Positions 28,164 to 35,847 are shown, counted from the first letter of the stretch. The stretch: 35,847 nt of DNA from Marinobacterium jannaschii DSM 6295 (GCF_000620085.1 NZ_JHVJ01000034.1:1-35847); one strand, 5' to 3'. Notes: generated from the letters alone by a model not told the origin. Translations and numbers: made by a program.

Positions 28164-28852
28164 TGTACGCTCTCCACCTCGGCGTCGCTGAGGAAGCGGT
28201 ATTCTCCCGGCTCAAGCATTTCATCCAGCTCAATCGCGCCGACACTTTCCCGGTGTAAGCCGACTACACGGTTACCTATCGCAGCAAACATTCGCTTCAC
28301 CTGGTGATAGCGACCTTCGGTCAGGGTGACCAGCGCTTCATGTTCTGAGAGGATCTCAAGTCTTGCGGGCTTGGTGCGAAAGCGCTCACTGGCCAGCATC
28401 AGCCCGGTTTCGAACTGCTCAATAGCTTCCTGGGGAATCGGGTCTGCTGTCTCGACACGATAGACCTTGCCGGTTTTGTGCTTGGGCGAGGTGATGCGGT
28501 GTGCCCATTTTCCGTTGCTGGTCAGCAGCACCAGTCCGGTGGTATCCACATCCAGCCGGCCACAGATATGCAGTTCATCGGCGCGGGGTAGCTCAATCAG
28601 GCTGACGACCGTAGGGTGGGTGCCATCGTCATTAGAGCAAACAAAGCCTTCGGGCTTATACAGCATGATGTATTTGTCACCCGGAGGCTCAACCGGATAG
28701 CCCTCCATCAGCACATGGGCATCGGCTGCAACATGCAGTGAAGCATCTTTTGTCACTTCACCGTCGACACTGATCATGCCTTTGTGCAGCATCTTTTTGA
28801 CTTCTTTACGGGAAAACCCGGTGCTTTGGGATAGGTATTTGTCGAGGCGCAT
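28160..28852 (-). CDS. rsuA: 16S rRNA pseudouridine-516 synthase RsuA
   Basis: The start chosen is the ATG at 28852, giving MRLDKYLSQSTGFSRKE, the usual RsuA N-terminus, and 230 residues (E. coli RsuA has 231). The frame is open for 64 further codons upstream, but these read as non-coding. An S4-like RNA-binding domain (about 1-60) precedes the synthase domain, whose catalytic aspartate is Asp101 in GRLDVDTTGL. KxYxV and the EGRYHQVKRM motif follow. RsuA acts on the 30S body during assembly. It is first in a two-gene operon with the RsmC-like gene, and is divergent from the QueD-like gene across about 220 bp in which I see no further gene. Confidence 0.92.
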   Translation of the reverse strand: MRLDKYLSQSTGFSRKEVKKMLHKGMISVDGEVTKDASLHVAADAHVLMEGYPVEPPGDKYIMLYKPEGFVCSNDDGTHPTVVSLIELPRADELHICGRLDVDTTGLVLLTSNGKWAHRITSPKHKTGKVYRVETADPIPQEAIEQFETGLMLASERFRTKPARLEILSEHEALVTLTEGRYHQVKRMFAAIGNRVVGLHRESVGAIELDEMLEPGEYRFLSDAEVESVQ

Positions 28853-29075
28853 CTTCAACCGGAACCAGAGATAGAAAAGCGCCATTATAACAGCCCGCTG
28901 TGGCTTATTCCGGCGAAACAGGAGGATTTTCGGCTGCCCGGGCCTTGCCGGAACCAGGCCCCATGATCGAGACTTAAACCTGAGGTAATTTGTCGGGTAT
29001 AGGGCGCCCTGTACTGTTAATGCCCTACTTGTATGGGGTAACATACGCGGTCATTACAACCTTGGTGGTAGCTAC

Positions 29076-29912
29076 GTGAAACTGTTCGTCGATAACCTCA
29101 CAAATGTTGATTTCTCCTACCTGCACCCGCAGCGGGGACTGGTCGGTGAGTCCTGGTTAGTACAGCTGGAGCTGGATGGCTCACTGAACGATCAGGGAAT
29201 GATTTGTGATTTTGGTATTGTTAAAAAAGCGGTCAAGGACTGGTTTGATACCTATATCGACCACACGCTGGTGGTACCGACCGGCATGTCCAGACTCAGT
29301 TATCGTCAGGCGGGCGGTTATACCGAAGTGGAGTGGCTTTATCCCGATGGTCAGGCGCTGAGCTGCAATGCTCCTGAGCAGGCGATCGCCCTGGTAGGGG
29401 TTCCGGATATTACAGAGGCAACGCTGGCGGACTGGTGTCATGAACAACTGCTGCAGCTGTTTCCGCAACAGGTTGAAGGATTGAAGATCAGTTTTAAGCC
29501 GGAAGCGATCGACGGGGCTTTCTATCATTACAGCCACGGCTTGCAGCAGCATGATGGAAACTGTCAGCGCATCGCTCACGGTCACCGCTCGCGGATTGAA
29601 ATATTCCTCGATGGCGAGCGGGATTCGGTACTGGAAGATATCTGGGCAAAGCGTTTCCGCGATATCTATATTGGTACCGAGTCACACCTTATAGCCCGGG
29701 AAGAGGGCATGCATCACTACCGTTACCAGGCGCCGCAGGGGGACTTCCGCCTCAGTCTGCCGGAGCGCTACTGTTACCTGATGGATACCGAGACGACGGT
29801 CGAGCTGATCGCCTGCCATCTGGCTGCACAGATCAAGCAGGAATTCCCGGACGATGAGGTGACGGTACGTGCTTTTGAAGGTGTTGCGAAGGGAGCCATC
29901 GCCACAGCCTGA
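29076..29912 (+). CDS. Tandem 6-pyruvoyl-tetrahydropterin synthase/QueD-like protein
   Basis: The 278-residue protein looks like two fused T-fold domains of the PTPS/QueD family. The N-terminal half keeps the interface segment [22 protein letters not shown] (about 42-63), but the HGH zinc site is replaced by VGESW (about 23-27). The C-terminal half has the reverse: candidate zinc ligands His154 and HGH 168-170 and the candidate catalytic Cys163 (NCQRIAHGH), but no clear DH motif. Together the two halves would supply one complete set of active-site elements. QueD makes 6-carboxytetrahydropterin for queuosine synthesis; whether this protein does so is not known. The start is GTG with GGTGG upstream. 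The assignment to the fold is good, the function tentative. It is not QueF, despite similar size. Confidence 0.75.
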   Translation: MKLFVDNLTNVDFSYLHPQRGLVGESWLVQLELDGSLNDQGMICDFGIVKKAVKDWFDTYIDHTLVVPTGMSRLSYRQAGGYTEVEWLYPDGQALSCNAPEQAIALVGVPDITEATLADWCHEQLLQLFPQQVEGLKISFKPEAIDGAFYHYSHGLQQHDGNCQRIAHGHRSRIEIFLDGERDSVLEDIWAKRFRDIYIGTESHLIAREEGMHHYRYQAPQGDFRLSLPERYCYLMDTETTVELIACHLAAQIKQEFPDDEVTVRAFEGVAKGAIATA

Positions 29913-29935
29913 CAATGACAGTAGCGTCAGATACA

Positions 29936-29968
29936 AAAAAACCGCAGTGAGACACACTGCGGTTTTTT
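29936..29968. terminator. Bidirectional intrinsic terminator between the QueD-like gene and the thiolase gene
   Basis: Six A's plus ACCGCAGTG pair with CACTGCGG plus six T's around a five-base loop. It is perfectly symmetrical and lies between convergent stop codons, so it serves both genes. Confidence 0.94.
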
Positions 29969-29987
29969 ATGCCCGTAAGATGGACTA

Positions 29988-31169
29988 TCAGTCGCGTTCT
30001 ACCGCCAGCGCAGTACCCATACCGCCACCGATGCAGAGTGTTGCCAGGCCTTTCTTGGCATCACGTTTCACCATCTCATGTACCAGAGATACCAGAACAC
30101 GGCAGCCGGAGGCGCCGATCGGATGGCCCAGGGCGATAGCGCCACCGTTGACGTTGACGATGTCGGTGTTCCAGCCCAGTTCCTGATTCACAGACATGGC
30201 CTGAGCCGCAAAGGCTTCGTTAGCTTCAACCAGTTCCAGCTCATTGATCGACCAGCCCGCCTTTTCCAGCGCCTTGGTGGTCGCACAGATCGGGCCTGTG
30301 CCCATAATGGCAGGATCGACACCGGCAGAGGCGTAAGACTTGATGCGGGCCAGAACCGGCAGTCCCAGCTCAGCCGCTTTTTCAGCAGAGCAGAGAATCA
30401 CTGCCGCTGCGCCGTCGTTGATGGTGGAAGCGTTACCGGCGGTAACGGAACCGTCCTTTTTAAAGGCCGGGCGCAGTTTCGCCAGGGCTTCTGCAGTGCA
30501 ACCGAAGCGAGGCTGTTCATCGGTATCGAAGACAACCGGGTCACCCCGACGCTGCGGGATGGAAACCGGGATGATCTCATCTTTGAAGCGACCTGAAGTA
30601 ACGGCCGCTTCGGCTTTGTTCTGGGAAGCGCTGGCAAAAGTGTCCTGCTCTTCGCGAGAGAAGCCGTACTTTTCAACGATATTCTCGGTGGTGATACCCA
30701 TATGATAATCGTTAAAGGCGTCCCAGAGGCCGTCTTTAATCATCGTATCGACCATCTTCCAGTCACCCATACGGGCGCCGTTACGGGAGTTAGGGACTAC
30801 ATGAGGAGATGCGCTCATGTTTTCCTGGCCACCGGCAATGATCACATCAGCGTCGCCGCAGCGGATCGCCTGTGTTGCCAGCTGCAATGCCTTCAGGCCA
30901 GAGCCGCATACTTTATTGATCGTCAGTGCCGGAACTTCCTGAGGAATGCCCGCGTTGATCAGCGCCTGACGGGCCGGGTTCTGGCCGGTACCTGTTGTCA
31001 GTACCTGTCCCAGAATAACTTCGTCTACTTCTGCCGGATTCAGGTCGACCTTTTCCAGCAGGGATTTGATAACGGTCGCGCCCAGATCTGAAGCTTTTAC
31101 ACTTGCCAGAGAACCACCAAAGGATCCGATGGCAGTCCGGCCAGCGGCAACAATAACAACGTCACGCAT
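29988..31169 (-). CDS. Acetyl-CoA acetyltransferase (biosynthetic thiolase)
   Basis: The enzyme condenses two acetyl-CoA to acetoacetyl-CoA or runs the reverse. The start is the ATG at 31169 ([19 protein letters not shown]) with GAGAGAGGG upstream; a frame extension to 31190 adds seven unlikely residues. The 393-residue length equals that of PhaA/AtoB enzymes. The nucleophile is Cys88 in [11 protein letters not shown]; the other catalytic residues lie in GHPIGASG (His) and CIGGGMG (Cys). No phaB, phaC or fatty-acid oxidation partner is adjacent, so I do not choose between phaA and atoB. It is transcribed alone between terminators. Confidence 0.95.
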   Translation of the reverse strand: MRDVVIVAAGRTAIGSFGGSLASVKASDLGATVIKSLLEKVDLNPAEVDEVILGQVLTTGTGQNPARQALINAGIPQEVPALTINKVCGSGLKALQLATQAIRCGDADVIIAGGQENMSASPHVVPNSRNGARMGDWKMVDTMIKDGLWDAFNDYHMGITTENIVEKYGFSREEQDTFASASQNKAEAAVTSGRFKDEIIPVSIPQRRGDPVVFDTDEQPRFGCTAEALAKLRPAFKKDGSVTAGNASTINDGAAAVILCSAEKAAELGLPVLARIKSYASAGVDPAIMGTGPICATTKALEKAGWSINELELVEANEAFAAQAMSVNQELGWNTDIVNVNGGAIALGHPIGASGCRVLVSLVHEMVKRDAKKGLATLCIGGGMGTALAVERD

Positions 31170-31508
31170 ATAAATCCCTCTCTCACACAAACGGTTATTT
31201 TTAGAGTGATGGTAGTTAAGCCAGATGACTCTGATGTTTCATTTGCTCGAAAGACCGGCCGGCTTAGCTAACATGAGGACAATTGTGCAGTGCAGCAATT
31301 GAGTTCTTGAGTCTGCGCTAAGCAGCTGGATCTTGTCAAGGCAGATAGCCCTGCATTGAAGTGATCAGTAAGTAATCAGCTTAATGATCATAACGGCTCT
31401 AACGTGCTAATAGAAGGGCTGTGTAGTAGTGGTATCGGGGAGAAATGAGTGAGGAGAGTTTTGGCAGGTGCCGGGAGCGGGCCCCGCCCGGAAGGCGGGG
31501 CTGCAAAT
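31170..31508. other. Intergenic region upstream of the thiolase and downstream of panC
   Basis: The region holds the unrecognised thiolase promoter and the panC 3' end. An 8-bp perfect GC hairpin, GCCCCGCC (31481-31488) with GGCGGGGC (31494-31501), lies eight bases past the panC stop. It has no T run on the minus strand, so it may be a 3' protective structure or part of a factor-dependent terminator. I see no reading frame worth calling. Confidence 0.6.
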
Positions 31509-32372
31509 TCAGGCTGCAGGAATGTCGATTTCCTGGTTATCGATCAGGCGGGCCTTACCCAGGTAGGCCGCGGCCAGAATCACGATCTCTGCATCGGCTG
31601 CGGTTGCTTTCTGAAGATCATTCCGGCGCACTATATTGAAGTAGTCCCGACTGAACCCCGCTTGCTCCAGCGACTGCTGTGCATCCTCGGCGAGCTGGTC
31701 GTAGTCACGACGTCCCTGCAGGATGGCGCTTCGTGCCTCCCGCAGAGCGCGATTCAGGGCCGGGGCGATCTCCAGTTCTTCCGCTGTGAGGTAGCCATTA
31801 CGGGAGCTGAGAGCCAGCTGGCGATCATCCCGTGCAATAGGAGCGCCCTGAATCTCTACCGGAAGGTAGAGGTCCTCGGCCATCTTGCGAATGACCAGCA
31901 ACTGCTGGAAATCTTTTTCGCCAAAGATCGCCACATCCGGCTGAACGATACCGAACAGCTTGCAGACCACCGTGGTGACACCCTGAAAATGCCCGGGCCT
32001 GCTGGCGCCGCAGTGCATAGCGGATATCGTTGGCACGTAGACCTGGCATTGCCCCTCCCGGCCCTGCGGGTACATCTCGGTATCGCTGGGCGCGAACACA
32101 TAGTGGCAGCCGCGGGAAGCAAGTTTAGCTTCATCGTTTGCCAGCGTGCGTGGGTAGGCATCGAGGTCTTCGTTTTCGCCAAACTGCAGCGGGTTTACGA
32201 AGATACTGGTGACAACAATGTCGGCATTGTCGCGTGCCTGATCAACCAGGCGCAGGTGGCCTTCATGCAGGTTCCCCATGGTCGGGACCAGTGCAACACG
32301 TTTTCCGGCAGCGCGCTCAGCGTCCAGTTGCTGGCGCAGTTCGGTAATAGAGTGGATGGTTTTCATAATCAT
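31509..32372 (-). CDS. panC: Pantothenate synthetase
   Basis: PanC joins pantoate and beta-alanine with ATP to make pantothenate, the coenzyme A precursor. The 287-residue protein is a nucleotidyltransferase-fold ligase with the HIGH-like motif in [13 protein letters not shown] (about 31-43), GEKDFQQL, and the KMSKS-equivalent SSRNGYLT. The start used overlaps the panB stop (ATGA); a second ATG two codons later is equally possible. It is the last gene of the pcnB-folK-panB-panC cluster. Confidence 0.97.
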   Translation of the reverse strand: MIMKTIHSITELRQQLDAERAAGKRVALVPTMGNLHEGHLRLVDQARDNADIVVTSIFVNPLQFGENEDLDAYPRTLANDEAKLASRGCHYVFAPSDTEMYPQGREGQCQVYVPTISAMHCGASRPGHFQGVTTVVCKLFGIVQPDVAIFGEKDFQQLLVIRKMAEDLYLPVEIQGAPIARDDRQLALSSRNGYLTAEELEIAPALNRALREARSAILQGRRDYDQLAEDAQQSLEQAGFSRDYFNIVRRNDLQKATAADAEIVILAAAYLGKARLIDNQEIDIPAA

Positions 32373-33163
32373 TCGAATTCGTGCTCGGCAGCCGGAAAGC
32401 TGCCGTCCTTGACGGCGCCGGCGTAAGCGCTGATTGCTTCCTGAATGGAGCCAGCGCCGGCCATAAAGTTCTTCACAAAGCGAGGCTGTCGGCCTGAGCT
32501 GATTCCCAGCATATCGTGGATAACCAGGACCTGGGCATCAGTCTGGCTACCGGCCCCGATACCGACGACAGGAATGTCCACGGCGGCTGTCAGCTGGGCG
32601 GCCAGTTTAGCCGGGACACATTCCAGCAACAGCATGCTGGCACCGGCATCCTGCAGGGCTTTGGCATCTTGCAGAATCTGCCGGGCGGATTCATCGTCCC
32701 GTCCCTGGATACGGTAGCCTCCCAGTTTATTCACCGCCTGTGGCGTCAGGCCAAGGTGGGCGCATACCGGAATGCCACGCTCTGCTAGCAGGGTGATTGT
32801 TTCTGCCAGCCAGGCGCCGCCTTCGAGCTTGAGGATATGAGCGCCCGCCTGCATCAGGCGGGCAGCGTTGTCCATCGCCACGTCGAGGGTGGCATAACTC
32901 ATAAATGGCATATCCGCCATGACCATGGCGCCATTAGCGCCACGGGCGACGGCCCGGGTGTGGTAGACCATTTCTTCGACGGTGACCGGGAGTGTGCTGT
33001 CGTTGCCTTGCAATACCATGCCAAGGGAATCTCCGACCAGCAGAACTTCAACCCCGGCATCGCTACAGCGGTTCGCCAGGCAGGCGTCATATGCAGTAAG
33101 CACGGCAAACTTCTCACCCTGACGTTTAAGGGCGGAAAGATGGTGTAGGGTAATGTTTTTCAT
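32369..33163 (-). CDS. panB: 3-methyl-2-oxobutanoate hydroxymethyltransferase
   Basis: PanB transfers a hydroxymethyl group from methylene-tetrahydrofolate to alpha-ketoisovalerate to form ketopantoate. The 264-residue TIM-barrel has the metal-binding [11 protein letters not shown] (about 42-52), [14 protein letters not shown], and the proton-abstracting glutamate segment LLLECVPA (about 177-184). It overlaps panC by four bases and follows folK by 39 bp. It uses a folate cofactor whose synthesis genes folK and folP are also in this window. Confidence 0.97.
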   Translation of the reverse strand: MKNITLHHLSALKRQGEKFAVLTAYDACLANRCSDAGVEVLLVGDSLGMVLQGNDSTLPVTVEEMVYHTRAVARGANGAMVMADMPFMSYATLDVAMDNAARLMQAGAHILKLEGGAWLAETITLLAERGIPVCAHLGLTPQAVNKLGGYRIQGRDDESARQILQDAKALQDAGASMLLLECVPAKLAAQLTAAVDIPVVGIGAGSQTDAQVLVIHDMLGISSGRQPRFVKNFMAGAGSIQEAISAYAGAVKDGSFPAAEHEFE

Positions 33164-33202
33164 GTGACCGGATTAGCTTAGTTGTTATTAGTATTGAGCG
33201 GA

Positions 33203-33694
33203 TTATATACAGATCCGTTCCAGAGTACCCAGAGGGTTTACAACTAATAGATCAGATAAGCGGCTGCCATCGGGCAAAACCAGCCCGGGAGAGATCTCGG
33301 AAAGCGGCCAGAGCACGAAGCTGCGCTCCTGCATAAATGGATGCGGGACGCTGAGGCGCTCGGTCGCGATATGCTCGTCGCCATACAGCAGCAGATCCAG
33401 ATCGAGGGTGCGTGGGCCCCAGTGCTGTTTGCGAACCCGGCGGTGACTCTGTTCCAGTTGCTGTAGCTGATCCAACAGCTGGTGGGCTTCCAGGGTGGTC
33501 CTTAGCAGCGCTACGGCATTGATGAAGTCCGGTTGGTCCTGCGGACCGACCGGATCGGAGCGGTAGAGGCTGGAGGCCTGTAACAGCGTTGTCTGAGGTA
33601 TCAGGTCCAGCTCCGCCAGTGCGGTCGTAACCTGCTGGCGGGGATCTTCAAGGTTGCTGCCCAGGCCGATGTAACAGAGGATCTCAGGACTCAT
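33203..33694 (-). CDS. folK: 6-hydroxymethyl-7,8-dihydropterin pyrophosphokinase
   Basis: FolK transfers pyrophosphate from ATP to hydroxymethyl-dihydropterin, the step before FolP. The start chosen is the ATG at 33694 (MSPEILCYIGLGSNLEDP), giving 163 residues, a normal length. The upstream extension of 49 codons only mirrors the pcnB 3' end in another frame. Key motifs are GLGSN and the ATP/metal segment GPRTLDLDLLLYGD, followed by PHPFMQERSFVLWPL. It overlaps the end of pcnB by 11 bases, the usual pcnB-folK coupling. Confidence 0.95.
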   Translation of the reverse strand: MSPEILCYIGLGSNLEDPRQQVTTALAELDLIPQTTLLQASSLYRSDPVGPQDQPDFINAVALLRTTLEAHQLLDQLQQLEQSHRRVRKQHWGPRTLDLDLLLYGDEHIATERLSVPHPFMQERSFVLWPLSEISPGLVLPDGSRLSDLLVVNPLGTLERICI

Positions 33695-35183
33695 TGTTAC
33701 CGGTCCGGGCTTTATTGTTGTAGCGACGGCGACGGCGTGGCTTCCGGCGCTCGCCTTCCTGACTGCCGCTTTCGTTGTCCAGAGAGCTGCGCTGATCGCT
33801 ATTGGCATTCTGGTAGTCAGTCCACCAGCGCCCCAGTCCATTCAGCTCTTCTCCGGCCTGTTCGCGCAACAGCAGCAGGTCATAGGCGGCACGGAAACGC
33901 GGGTGCTCCATCAGACGCTCGGCACGTTTGCCATGGCGACGTGGCAGTCGTAACTGCAGTTCCCAGATCTCACGGATCGGGGTGGAGAAGCGGCGTGGAA
34001 TCGCAGTGCTCTTAACCTGCCGGGCAATCACTTCATTGGCTGCCTCATGCATGGCCGGCACCGGAGGCATGCCCTGTTCATCCATCAGCTGCTGCATGCG
34101 GCGCTGGGTTGGGTACCAGAGCAGTGCGGCGAACAGGAATGAGGGGGTTACGCTCTTGCGCTGGTTGAGACGCCGGTCGGTATTGCGGAAAGCCGCCGTA
34201 ATCAGTGCTTCTACCGGAAGCTCCGGAGCCTGCTCGATGGTGGCCTGAGTCTGGCCAAACAACTGGCGGAACAGATCATATCGCTGCAGCTGAGTGTAGG
34301 AGTTCATGGCATGTCCGGACTGGAACAGCTTAAGAACTTCATCAAACAGGCGAGCGGCTGCGATATGACCCAGCAAAGGGGCCAGTTCGCGAATCGGCGC
34401 TGCGGTAGCCGGCTCGATGTCAAACTCCAGTTTGGCGGCAAAACGCGCGGCGCGCAGCATCCGCACCGGATCTTCCCGATAGCGGGCGTCCGGATCACCG
34501 ATCATACGCAGGATACGCTGCTGCATATCCTGATAGCCGCCAGTGAAGTCATGCACACTGTGATCTTTGATGCAGTAGTAGAGGGCATTGACTGTGAAGT
34601 CTCGGCGTCGTGCGTCTTCCTCAATCGAGCCATAAACGTTGTCACGCAGGATCAGTCCGGACTCAGACTGTCGTCCCAGCTCACCGTCATTATTCTCGCT
34701 GCTGGAGTCATGGCCGGCGCGGAAGGTGGCAACCTCGATCAGTTCGCGGCCAAAGCGGACGTGTAACAGTTTGAAGCGTCGGCCTATCAGGCGTGAGCGA
34801 CGAAACAACTCATGTGCCTGTTCCGGCTCAGCGTCGGTAGTGACGTCAAAATCCTTAGGGCGTTTACCCATAAGCAGGTCGCGGATACAGCCGCCTACCA
34901 GATAGCCTTCGTAACCGGAATCGACCAGGCGATAGACAACCTTAAGCGCATTGTCATCAAGGCGCTGGCGCTTAATACCATGTTCCGCTTCAGGAATAAT
35001 CCGACGGCGGGGTAAGGAGGAACCCGGTGCTTCCTTTGTTGTTAGCATTGCATCTGCCTTGTTGGCAGTTGCCACAATATCAGTGTCAGAGTCATTTTCA
35101 GCGCGGGCTGAAAAGATCGAACGGATACCGTTACCGATAGTAGAGAACAGGCTTTTTCCCATAGGATTTGAATCTGGATTCAC
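33684..35183 (-). CDS. pcnB: Poly(A) polymerase I
   Basis: PcnB adds 3' poly(A) tails that mark RNAs for decay by PNPase and others. The 499-residue class II nucleotidyltransferase has GGCIRDLLMGKRPKDFDVTTDA, in which Asp111 and Asp113 bind the metals. RRxxP-type RRRIIPEAEHGI precedes it and separates PcnB from CCA-adding enzymes. EEDARRRDFTVNALYY follows. The C-terminal segment LPRRHGKRAERLMEHPRFRAAYDLLLLRE matches Pseudomonas PcnB closely, then a basic Arg/Lys-rich tail. The start used is GTG at 35183; an ATG seven codons later (MGKSLFSTIG) resembles the Pseudomonas N-terminus. Neither has a good Shine-Dalgarno. The CrcZ-like region lies directly upstream. Confidence 0.96.
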   Translation of the reverse strand: MNPDSNPMGKSLFSTIGNGIRSIFSARAENDSDTDIVATANKADAMLTTKEAPGSSLPRRRIIPEAEHGIKRQRLDDNALKVVYRLVDSGYEGYLVGGCIRDLLMGKRPKDFDVTTDAEPEQAHELFRRSRLIGRRFKLLHVRFGRELIEVATFRAGHDSSSENNDGELGRQSESGLILRDNVYGSIEEDARRRDFTVNALYYCIKDHSVHDFTGGYQDMQQRILRMIGDPDARYREDPVRMLRAARFAAKLEFDIEPATAAPIRELAPLLGHIAAARLFDEVLKLFQSGHAMNSYTQLQRYDLFRQLFGQTQATIEQAPELPVEALITAAFRNTDRRLNQRKSVTPSFLFAALLWYPTQRRMQQLMDEQGMPPVPAMHEAANEVIARQVKSTAIPRRFSTPIREIWELQLRLPRRHGKRAERLMEHPRFRAAYDLLLLREQAGEELNGLGRWWTDYQNANSDQRSSLDNESGSQEGERRKPRRRRRYNNKARTGNNES

Positions 35184-35242
35184 CCTGAAAATTGAAGTCG
35201 CGAATCATATCACTGTTGACTCTTTAGTATAAGTGCAGTGAA

Positions 35243-35483
35243 CAAAAGTTGATCAGCGAATGAAATGCGTATTAGGGAGCGGGAAGGGATGGGAAGCTGA
35301 TCGCCTGCAGGTTATCGCGTTGTATAACCGCCAGCTATAGGAAGGGAGTTACGGGATGACTCCACGACCAGCTTTTAAGCCTCATTTTTATTTTTATTAC
35401 GGGCAGAAGACTTTTCCACACGCTACCTGTTTTTATTTTTATTGATGGTGCACGCTTCTAAGCATGTTTTCCTTGTTGTTGTG
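35243..35483 (-). ncRNA. crcZ: Candidate CrcZ-like small RNA (Hfq/Crc-titrating) upstream of pcnB
   Basis: The predicted transcript starts about 12 bases after a sigma-54 promoter, directly at CACAACAACAAGG, which contains a perfect AANAANAA-type catabolite-activity motif (AACAACAA, 35480-35473). A stem-loop CATGCT-TAGA-AGCGTG (35466-35451) follows. Two identical AATAAAAATAAAAA motifs (35443-35430 and 35398-35385) then appear, each matching the same A-rich pattern. In Pseudomonas, CrcZ lies between cbrB and pcnB, is driven by sigma-54 and CbrB, begins with a CA-rich motif and titrates Hfq (with Crc) from target mRNAs. Location, promoter class and motif repetition all agree here. The 3' end is uncertain: a long-loop stem (35296-35302 with 35251-35257) followed by AACTTTTG gives about 240 nt, but readthrough or processing is possible. 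Homology is inferred from architecture. Confidence 0.6.
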
Positions 35484-35493
35484 GGTTGTATAA

Positions 35494-35509
35494 AGCGGGA
35501 ACTGTGCCA
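35494..35509 (-). promoter_or_regulatory. Sigma-54 (RpoN) promoter
   Basis: On the minus strand the sequence TGGCACAGTTCCCGCT matches the consensus TGGCAC-G-R-N3-TTGC-W at the full -24 hexamer, the purine, the -12 GC and the final A/T. The essential GG-N10-GC spacing is exact. The -12 element has CC in place of TT. An AT-rich stretch (about 35511-35552) lies just upstream, where an IHF bend would be expected. It predicts initiation near 35483 and reads toward pcnB. Confidence 0.7.
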
Positions 35510-35582
35510 TGATTATTAACTATTTGATTTATATTGATTTTGTTTTTTATGGGCTTCTTTTCTGAGCCTTCGATGCGGGCTT

Positions 35583-35633
35583 TGTTACCCCTGTTCCCAG
35601 AAAGGTTACTTCTTTGTGGGTAATGCAGTAACG
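35583..35633. promoter_or_regulatory. Cluster of GTTAC/GTAAC half-sites, candidate activator (CbrB-type) binding region
   Basis: TGTTAC (35583-35588), GGTTAC (35604-35609), GTAATG (35620-35625) and GTAACG (35628-35633) lie in 51 bp. They form inverted GTTAC...GTAAC pairs. They are about 100-150 bp upstream of the predicted sigma-54 transcript, the normal distance for an enhancer-binding protein. From memory the Pseudomonas CbrB sites are also TGTTAC/GTAACA-like inverted repeats, but I am not certain of the exact consensus. No other structure is evident from 35634 to 35788. Confidence 0.4.
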
Positions 35634-35788
35634 CCTTCTGCATAGCTGCAGGCGACTATTCGGGGTAGGTGAGGGGGCATTGTGCTCTGCGGGAGCCAGT
35701 TGATCCTGGATATGATCGAGGTGAGCCTTAAGGTTATTACAGCCAGTTATGGTTGCAGATGCAGGTTCGGTGAAGTCGATACTGTCAA

Positions 35789-35847
35789 AAGCAGGAAGCA
35801 GGAAGCAGGAAGCAGGAAGCAGGAAGCAGGAAGCAGGAAGCAGGAAG
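35789..35847. repeat. Heptanucleotide tandem array, unit GCAGGAA
   Basis: A perfect period-7 array of about 8.4 copies of GCAGGAA (TTCCTGC on the other strand) runs to the window edge, so its full length is unknown. It is unrelated in sequence to the CCCATAG array at the left end but has the same unit length and lies likewise in non-coding DNA. Confidence 0.95.

Noticed and set aside
28853-29044. N-terminal extension of RsuA upstream of 28852
   Set aside because: The extra 64 residues have no RsuA similarity, and MRLDKYLSQ is the standard family start and gives standard length.
29076-29912. QueF (preQ0 reductase)
   Set aside because: The length is similar, but the QueF motifs are absent. 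The HGH and cysteine arrangement and the DFG...DH segment fit the PTPS/QueD fold.
31449-32426. Plus-strand frame opposite panC
   Set aside because: panC is unambiguous on the minus strand. The plus-strand product shows no motif.
33695-33841. N-terminal extension of FolK
   Set aside because: It only mirrors the pcnB 3' end in another frame. FolK begins at MSPEILCYIGLGSN.
35458-35643. 61-codon minus-strand frame upstream of pcnB
   Set aside because: It overlaps the sigma-54 promoter and the half-site cluster, has skewed composition and no Shine-Dalgarno, and resembles no family I know.

Overview
The window looks like chromosomal DNA of a marine gammaproteobacterium, most like the Oceanospirillales/Pseudomonas side of the class. 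This rests on gene order and protein sequence: carA-carB-greA, yhbY, rlmE-ftsH-folP-glmM-tpiA-secG-tRNA-Leu, then tRNA-fMet-rimP-nusA-infB-rbfA-truB-rpsO-pnp, and pcnB-folK-panB-panC, all arranged as in Pseudomonas and relatives. No phage, insertion sequence, CRISPR array or toxin-antitoxin module is visible. Genus-level placement is not possible from this window.

Layout. 1-327: a CCCATAG heptamer tandem array, an antisense relic of the 5' part of 16S rRNA bordered on both sides by the array's CCCGTAG variant, and a strong terminator. 328-2307 (-): a chemoreceptor. 2308-2672: a divergent control region whose right half looks like a promoter plus an attenuator-like leader for carAB. 2673-7557 (+): carA, carB, greA. 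7662-7976 (-): yhbY. 8117-14275 (+): rlmE, ftsH, folP, glmM, tpiA, secG. 14289-14502: tRNA-Leu(GAG) and initiator tRNA. 14629-23287 (+): ribosome assembly, translation initiation and RNA decay genes from rimP to pnp, with structured leaders before rpsO and pnp. 23368-28852 (-): a more accessory stretch with a GGDEF-EAL protein and its periplasmic partner, a YciC-like gene broken by one in-frame TGA, a small zinc-ribbon protein, and a coupled rsuA-rsmC pair. 29076-29912 (+): an unusual double-domain QueD-like protein. 29988-31169 (-): a thiolase. 31509-35183 (-): pcnB, folK, panB, panC. 35184-35847: a non-coding region ending in a second, unrelated heptamer array (GCAGGAA).

The most interesting part is the non-coding region upstream of pcnB. 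On the minus strand it has a near-consensus sigma-54 promoter (TGGCAC-N5-CCGCT, with the required GG-N10-GC). The predicted start of the transcript falls on a CA-rich AACAACAA motif, followed by two copies of AATAAAAATAAAAA separated by stem-loops. A cluster of GTTAC/GTAAC half-sites lies about 100-150 bp upstream of that start. This is the position and architecture of CrcZ, the CbrB/sigma-54-driven small RNA that titrates Hfq/Crc in Pseudomonas, which also lies directly upstream of pcnB. I infer a CrcZ-like RNA here, with cbrAB expected just beyond the right edge of the window.

Functionally the window is mostly core information processing (transcription elongation, rRNA and tRNA modification, translation initiation, mRNA decay and polyadenylation), plus precursor supply (carbamoyl phosphate, folate, pantothenate, UDP-GlcNAc precursor). 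Both ends stop inside heptamer arrays, which suggests that these are assembly breakpoints.
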